Below, one piece after another: positions 59,601-64,000 of a DNA stretch of 64,000 bases. Each line of letters opens with the position of its first letter. Position 1 is the stretch's first letter. Below the pieces are notes generated by a model. The model searched no databases. It was not told where the DNA came from and saw only the letters and a program-made list of their open reading frames with translations. Source of the DNA: Oscillospiraceae bacterium (lineage in GTDB: Bacteria; Bacillota; Clostridia; Oscillospirales; Ruminococcaceae); the NCBI GenBank assembly GCA_022791315.1, contig JAAVYW010000008.1, positions 1 through 64,000 on the forward strand. Direction: 5' to 3'. A program made the translations under genes and the position numbers.

Positions 59601-60950
59601 ATGCACAAGAAAGAATTTTTCCGGAAGATGCTGGCGATTGCCATCCCGGTGGCGCTGCAAAACCTCATCAACTTTGGGGTGAACATGATGGACACCGTGA
59701 TGCTGGGGAAGCTGGGAGAGACCCAACTCAGCGCCAGCTCCCTGGCGAATGAGCTGGGCTTTATCTTCATGATTGTGAACTTTGGCCTGGGCAGCGGCCT
59801 GGGCATCCTCACCGCCCAGTATTGGGGCAAGGGGGACGTGCTCTCGGTGCGCAAGGTACTCAGCCTGGCCTACCGGCTTACGGTGGGCATCGGTATTGTC
59901 TTCACCGCCATCGCCCTCACAGTGCCGGAGGCTGTGATGCGTATTTTTACCACCGACCAGGCGGTGATTGCCGAGGGGGTGCGCTATCTGCGCATCATCG
60001 CCTTTACTTATGTCATCAACGGGGTCTCTGTCACCTCCATCAACATGCTGCGTACGGTGGGCGTGGTGAAAATTTCTGTGGTGATTTCCTCGGTGTCCCT
60101 GGTAGTCAACGTATTTTCCAACTGGGTGTTCATCTTTGGGCACCTGGGCGCGCCCGCCCTGGGCATCGCCGGGGCGGCGCTGGGCACCCTCATCGCCCGG
60201 GTGGTGGAAATCATCATCGTCCTGGTGTTTATGGGCTTCTTTGAGCGGCAGATTGTCTTTCGCCCCAAAGACCTGTTCCTCAAAATCGATTCCCAGATTA
60301 AGAAAAACTTTGTGAGCTATAGCTTGCCTGTGCTGTGTAACGAGACCATTTGGTCTGTGGGCAGCTCCATGCTGGCGGTGATTATGGGGCACATCGGCTC
60401 CGATATGGTGGCGGCGGCCAGTATTGCCAACCTGGTGCGGCAGTTTGCCTTTATCCTCATGCAGGGGGTCAGCTCCGCCTCTGCCGTCATCACCGGCCAC
60501 ACCATCGGGGAGGGGGATTACGCCAAGGCAAAAGAACAGGCCAGGCAGTTCCTGCTGCTCAGTGTGGCAATCGGCCTGGTCAACTGCCTGGTGATGACCC
60601 TGCTCAAGGGGCCGGTGGTGGGCTTTTACAATGTCTCCGATAGTACCCGGGAAATGGCGAGGCAGATGATTACGGCCCTCACCTTTATCTGCCCCTTCCA
60701 GTCGGTGGGGATGGTGATTCTCATCGGCATGATGCGGGGCGGGGGAGACAGCAAGTTTGTCCTGGTGTGGGATGTGGGTTCCATCTGGCTGGCAGCCATC
60801 CCCCTGGGGATTCTCACCGGCTGGCTGCTCCACTGGCCCGCCCCCATTGTCTTCTTCTTCCTCCGCTTTGACGATGTGGTGAAATCCATCGCCTGCCTCT
60901 TCCGCATGAAGAGCGGCAAGTGGATTCGGGACGTGACAAAGACCGCCTGA
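59601..60950 (+). CDS. MATE family efflux transporter
   Basis: Second MATE-type exporter, 449 residues, twelve predicted helices. The opening AIAIPVALQNLINFGVNMMD and the internal repeat SYSLPVLCNETIWSVGSSML are typical. It differs strongly from the MATE protein at 42.6 kb, so it is not a recent duplicate. The ATG at 59601 lacks a good ribosome-binding site, so coupling to the upstream gene or an earlier TTG start (59565) is possible. Confidence 0.88.
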   Translation: MHKKEFFRKMLAIAIPVALQNLINFGVNMMDTVMLGKLGETQLSASSLANELGFIFMIVNFGLGSGLGILTAQYWGKGDVLSVRKVLSLAYRLTVGIGIVFTAIALTVPEAVMRIFTTDQAVIAEGVRYLRIIAFTYVINGVSVTSINMLRTVGVVKISVVISSVSLVVNVFSNWVFIFGHLGAPALGIAGAALGTLIARVVEIIIVLVFMGFFERQIVFRPKDLFLKIDSQIKKNFVSYSLPVLCNETIWSVGSSMLAVIMGHIGSDMVAAASIANLVRQFAFILMQGVSSASAVITGHTIGEGDYAKAKEQARQFLLLSVAIGLVNCLVMTLLKGPVVGFYNVSDSTREMARQMITALTFICPFQSVGMVILIGMMRGGGDSKFVLVWDVGSIWLAAIPLGILTGWLLHWPAPIVFFFLRFDDVVKSIACLFRMKSGKWIRDVTKTA

Positions 60951-60967
60951 CCCAGCAGGCCCGCAAA

Positions 60968-61004
60968 AAATCCCCCTCTCCTCGAATGTGGGAGAGGGGG
61001 ATTT
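60968..61004. terminator. Terminator of GH3/MATE operon
   Basis: AAATCCCCCTCTCC (60968-60981) pairs with the segment ending at 61004. A-rich and T-rich flanks make it usable in both directions. Confidence 0.82.
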
Positions 61005-61028
61005 CCTATGGCGAAAAAGCGGGCTTGT

Positions 61029-61173
61029 ATAGTCAAAGTACTTGAAAATAGGTACTATTTTCAAATGGGCGGGCTTTGCTCGCCTGCGCGTATAGCACGC
61101 GCGTTTGACTATGTAATGTGAAACAGAGCTGAGAAAGCGGCTCTCTACGGCCCTAAGGCCGCTCAAGTGTTTC
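61029..61173. repeat. Cloverleaf-like inverted-repeat cluster
   Basis: ATAGTCAAA (61029-61037) pairs with TTTGACTAT (61104-61112). It encloses three hairpins with almost no spacer: TTGAAAATAG around GTA (61042-61064), GGCGGGC around TTT (61068-61084) and GCGCGT around ATAGC (61086-61102). A second structure follows: GAAACA/TGTTTC (61120-61173) enclosing AGCGGC/GCCGCT (61136-61163). It lies between convergent genes and is not a tRNA: the T-loop and acceptor features are missing. Confidence 0.65.
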
Positions 61174-61175
61174 GA

Positions 61176-62018
61176 TTATAGTTCCATCCCTGCAGTGCGG
61201 GCAAAATACCGCACCGCAGCGGCGGCCTTGTCGTATTCCTCCTCGCCGGAGAGGTGTTCCAGCATGGCGGGGGTGTCGGCGGGGAGCTTGGCAATCTCCT
61301 GCATCAGGGTGGCATAGCGCAGGAAGCCCTCCCCGATAAGCACCTCCTCAAAGGCCACTGTGAGGGAATCGGGCACGATGCGGATGTCCTTGAGATGGAT
61401 GGAGAGGATGCCCTCCCCCAGCAGGGAAAAGGCATGCTTGAGAAAGGTGCGGTTGTCATAGTACCGCCGGGGGCTCTCAATGCAGTTGCAGGGGTCAAAG
61501 TGGATGCCCACCTCTTTCCGGTCCACCGCCTCTAAAAACCGCAGGTACTCCTCCGGGGAATCCAAAAAACAATAGGGCATGATTTCAAAGGAGAGCTTGG
61601 TATGTGCCGGCTTTACCTCGTCCACAATTTCCCGGGCCAGCGCCACGGCCTCTTTGAAAAAGTAGGGCTTGTAGCAGGCGCCGCTGGGGCCGTACCAGTT
61701 GCCGATGTACTTGGTGCCCAGGATGTTCACGCAGGTCTTGGCCCCCAGCAGGTCGGCCAGGCGCAGGCGCTTTTTGATATAGGCGATGCTTTCCCGGGAC
61801 TCGGTGAGGTTCATGCTCAAGGGGTTGCACCAGGCCCCCACCTCAGCAGACAGGATGTCATGGCGCTCCAGGGCCTCCCGGTAGGCCTGGATTTGTTCGG
61901 TATCTTCACACGTAAGCCCCTCGGGGCAATAAGCTGCCCGATAGCCCTTTTTCACATGGGCCAAGGCAAATTCCTCCGGGTTGTTCCCCCGGTAAAACAC
62001 AGGCCCTCCCAGTCTCAT
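61176..62018 (-). CDS. Sugar phosphate isomerase/epimerase-like TIM-barrel protein
   Basis: Protein of 280 residues of the xylose-isomerase-like (AP endonuclease 2) superfamily. Metal-site residues are visible in LSFEIMPYCFLDS (Glu), VGIHFDPCNC (His, Asp), IHLKDIR (His, Asp) and the C-terminal LEHLSGEEEYD (Glu). The sugar substrate is unknown. The ATG overlaps the stop codon of the MerR gene (ATGA), with GGAG 6 nt upstream, so the pair is coupled and the regulator probably controls it. Confidence 0.85.
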   Translation of the reverse strand: MRLGGPVFYRGNNPEEFALAHVKKGYRAAYCPEGLTCEDTEQIQAYREALERHDILSAEVGAWCNPLSMNLTESRESIAYIKKRLRLADLLGAKTCVNILGTKYIGNWYGPSGACYKPYFFKEAVALAREIVDEVKPAHTKLSFEIMPYCFLDSPEEYLRFLEAVDRKEVGIHFDPCNCIESPRRYYDNRTFLKHAFSLLGEGILSIHLKDIRIVPDSLTVAFEEVLIGEGFLRYATLMQEIAKLPADTPAMLEHLSGEEEYDKAAAAVRYFARTAGMEL

Positions 62019-62407
62019 GTTGTCTCCCCCTCTCTCTGTCTGTTCAAATTGGCGCCGATTTGGGTGTAGTGGGCGATTTTGTAGTCTACCGTGGAAAGGT
62101 TGCGCTGCAGCTCGGCCATCTGTTCCAGCATGTTTTCCCGGTGGCGCAGCAGCAGCTCCCGCCGTTCCTCCACTGTGGAATCCCCGGCCACACATAGGGC
62201 AATGTACTCTTTAATCTGTTTCACCGGCATCCCCGTGTGCTTGAGGCAGCAGATGAGCGACAGCCACTCCAAATCCTTCTGTTCAAATTTGCGGATTCCC
62301 CCCTGGGTGCGCTCCACAAAGGGGAGCATCCCCTCTTTGTCGTAATACCGGATGGCGTGGACGGTGAGATGGGTCATTTCCGCCGCCTGCCGAATGGTAT
62401 AGCTCAT
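62015..62407 (-). CDS. MerR-family transcriptional regulator
   Basis: Protein of 130 residues. The N-terminal MerR helix-turn-helix SYTIRQAAEMTHLTVHAIRY is followed by YDKEGMLPFVERTQGGIRKF and a long coiled-coil dimerisation helix (about 80-125). It lacks a large effector domain or clear metal-binding Cys. GGGGG precedes the ATG at 62407. A 19-bp-spacer promoter typical of MerR targets lies about 65 bp upstream but points the other way. Confidence 0.9.
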   Translation of the reverse strand: MSYTIRQAAEMTHLTVHAIRYYDKEGMLPFVERTQGGIRKFEQKDLEWLSLICCLKHTGMPVKQIKEYIALCVAGDSTVEERRELLLRHRENMLEQMAELQRNLSTVDYKIAHYTQIGANLNRQREGETT

Positions 62408-62472
62408 GTAAATCCCCCTTTCCCTTTGCAGTTTATTGTACCATAGCCTGCCAAAAAAATCAAGAAACCCCC

Positions 62473-62503
62473 TTGACTTCGCGCTTACACGAAGGAGTAT
62501 AAT
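62473..62503 (+). promoter_or_regulatory. MerR-type promoter with 19-bp spacer
   Basis: TTGACT (62473-62478) and TATAAT (62498-62503) are 19 bp apart, and the spacer contains the dyad CTTCG-N8-CGAAG. This is the hallmark of MerR-activated promoters. It reads to the right into about 200 bp with no credible gene (62504-62709). The 302-bp gap 62408-62709 holds only this and the terminator at 62672. Confidence 0.7.
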
Positions 62504-62671
62504 GACAGTATTAGAAGAAAACATCCAGGGAATAGTGTATTATTTTGCTATTTCTAATTTGCTGGGGGGTGCCCGCGTCCTGTTCCATTGGAGGGCAGGA
62601 GGCGGGCACGTTTGGCTCTTTTGGCTTTTCCTCTTTGCGTTCCCTCTATCTGTGCAGAGAAAAGGCCAAAG

Positions 62672-62704
62672 AAAAAATCTCCCCGGCCTGTTGGGGCCGA
62701 GGAG
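62672..62704 (-). terminator. Terminator of spoVAF transcript
   Basis: A 10-bp stem with one G-T pair (62679-62688 with 62695-62704) is followed on the minus strand by ATTTTTT, just past the spoVAF stop codon. Confidence 0.88.
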
Positions 62705-62709
62705 GGGAG

Positions 62710-64000
62710 CTAGGGCTGTTTTTTGGTAATGGGTTTGCGCACGAGCAGGCTGGTGAGGGCATTCCAGTTGAAGGGGATGAGGGGGTAGAGATAGTCCCGC
62801 CCGGTGAGGGTTTTGGTGGCGGCGATGGTGAGGACCAGGAGCAGCACGCCGGCGGCAAAGCCCCAGTAGTTGAGGAGGGCGGTGAGGATGAGCGTCACCA
62901 GCCGGAAGAGCTTGAAGGCCCAGCTCAACTCAAAACTGGGCTGGGTGAAGGTGGCAATGGCGATGAAGGCCATGTAGAGCACTACTTCGGTGGAGAACCA
63001 GTTGGCCTGCACCGCGAAATCCCCCAGCACCAACGCACCCACGATACTAAAGGAATTGCTCAACACATTTGGCGTGTTGAGGGAGGCCAGCTTTAGCGCG
63101 TCGATGACAAACTCAATCACCAGCAGCTGGGCGATAACTGGGACGACGGCCTCCTCTGCCATCTGGATAAAGGAGAGCCAGGGTGGGATGATGTCTGGGT
63201 TTTGAATCAGCAGATACCAGATAGGGGTGAGGAAGATGGTGAGGAGGAAGACAAACATCCGTACAAAGCGCAGGTAAGTGCCCACAATGGGGGGAAAATA
63301 GTAGTCGTTGGTGTCCTGCACAAAGCACAGCAGCGAGGTGGGCAAAATCATCACCGAGGAGGTGTTATCCATCACCAGCACAATATTCCCCTCGGCAATG
63401 CTGGCCGCCACTGCGTCGGGCCGCTCGGAGTACCGCACCTGGGGGAAGGGGTTGAACCACTGGGGGGCCATCAGGCACTCGGCCAGGCTCTCCTGGTTCA
63501 TGGTAAGGGTCTTCACGTTGAGCTTTTGAATCCGCTCCCGCAGGTTTTTCAGCATCTTTTGGTTCACCTGGGAGTTCAGGTAGCACAGGGCCATATCGGT
63601 GTGGGAGGAGGTGCCCACCTGGAGGTATTCCATCACCAGGTCGGAGTCACGGATGCGGCGGCGGATGAGGGCGGTATTAAAAATCAGCACTTCGGTAAAG
63701 CCGTCGTGGGAGCCCCGCAGCACCCGGTCGCTCTCCGGCTCCTGCACCCCCCGGAAAGGATAGCTCTTGGCATCCATCATGATGATGGCGTCAAAGCCCT
63801 CCACCACCAGGCCCACTGTGCCCGAGAGAATCATCACCACCGCCTTGCGCACATCCCGCAGCAGGGTGGTCTCCACGTGGGTGATGTACTTGTCGGCAAA
63901 TTGCTCTGCGGTGGGGTATTCCTTTAGGTCCTCCGGCGTCAGCTTCATGTTGTATTCCAGGATTTTCTCCAGCAGCTCATCCTGGGCAAAGCCGTCGATG
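62710..64000 (-). CDS. spoVAF: GerA-family spore protein, SpoVAF-like, 5' truncated
   Basis: The last 430 residues of a GerA-type spore membrane protein; the frame continues past the right edge with IDGFAQDELLEKILEYN before the internal Met at 63948. LTPEDLKEYPTAEQFADKYI and the soluble domain with RGSHDGFTEVLIFNTALIRR are followed by four to five transmembrane segments containing PPWLSFIQMAEEAVVPVIAQ. The length and the linker sequence fit SpoVAF better than a nutrient receptor A subunit. It acts in the forespore inner membrane, is probably made under SigG, and supports the sporulation inference. Confidence 0.85.
   Translation of the reverse strand, partial: IDGFAQDELLEKILEYNMKLTPEDLKEYPTAEQFADKYITHVETTLLRDVRKAVVMILSGTVGLVVEGFDAIIMMDAKSYPFRGVQEPESDRVLRGSHDGFTEVLIFNTALIRRRIRDSDLVMEYLQVGTSSHTDMALCYLNSQVNQKMLKNLRERIQKLNVKTLTMNQESLAECLMAPQWFNPFPQVRYSERPDAVAASIAEGNIVLVMDNTSSVMILPTSLLCFVQDTNDYYFPPIVGTYLRFVRMFVFLLTIFLTPIWYLLIQNPDIIPPWLSFIQMAEEAVVPVIAQLLVIEFVIDALKLASLNTPNVLSNSFSIVGALVLGDFAVQANWFSTEVVLYMAFIAIATFTQPSFELSWAFKLFRLVTLILTALLNYWGFAAGVLLLVLTIAATKTLTGRDYLYPLIPFNWNALTSLLVRKPITKKQP

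Noticed and set aside
61029..61112. tRNA gene
   Set aside because: The cloverleaf has a 9-bp closing stem, a 3-nt loop where the anticodon loop should be, and no T-loop consensus or acceptor end.

Overview
The window is about 64 kb of GC-rich DNA. Gene density is high, genes often overlap by 4 nt, and Shine-Dalgarno sites are strong. Gene content points to a strictly anaerobic, spore-forming Firmicute of the class Clostridia, probably Oscillospiraceae-like. The evidence is a sporulation sigma factor (sigG), a GerA-family germinant receptor-like protein (spoVAF), pyruvate phosphate dikinase, two [FeFe]-hydrogenase-type proteins, Rex, ECF vitamin transporters and a tetrahydrofolate riboswitch. 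The genus is an inference; no rRNA or tRNA gene was found.

Layout. (1) 1-7.9 kb: end of an unknown gene, proC and pepV on the minus strand, htpG, and a three-gene ABC exporter-like operon. (2) 7.9-17.1 kb, minus strand: an aldo/keto reductase, then a housekeeping block read glmU, pth, a flavin-reductase-like gene, mfd and a PrsA-like lipoprotein, interrupted by an 840-bp intergenic region filled with hairpins. (3) 17.4-20.2 kb: ppdK with a strong promoter and terminator. (4) 20.2-25.7 kb: accessory region with an AT-rich methyltransferase, a GH51 arabinofuranosidase lying between two decayed copies of a divergent monooxygenase/hxlR pair, and a small operon of two P-loop kinases and a hydrolase. 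(5) 25.9-32.6 kb, minus strand: a redox and hydrogen module (rex, lysR-type, PAS-containing sensory [FeFe] hydrogenase, SpoIIE-type phosphatase, second [FeFe] hydrogenase). (6) 32.7-43.9 kb: yitT, sigG, a nuclease-fold gene, trxB, aspartate aminotransferase, purB, secD-secF and a MATE pump. (7) 44.3-51.9 kb: a MarR/GNAT operon behind a structured leader, a frameshifted gene, nucleoside hydrolase with GNAT, a CPBP protease, an aminoglycoside adenylyltransferase-like gene, and a kinase next to an ECF S component. (8) 52.1-60.9 kb: mgtE, folT with riboswitch, an M20 peptidase, a methyltransferase, a GH3 glycosidase and a second MATE pump. (9) 61-64 kb: a cloverleaf-like inverted-repeat cluster, a MerR/isomerase pair and spoVAF running off the edge.

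The most unusual signal is a dispersed family of intergenic elements built from consecutive short hairpins, mostly with 3-nt loops. Two copies of about 290 bp (10.56-10.86 kb and 27.50-27.78 kb) keep the same order of stems, while loops and some whole stems change on both arms together. Shorter members occur near 25.8, 38.1 and 46.3 kb. The pairing seems to be conserved rather than the sequence, which suggests a functional RNA or single-stranded DNA structure. The second notable system is the rex/lysR/sensory-hydrogenase/phosphatase/hydrogenase cluster, which looks like a complete redox- or H2-sensing relay.
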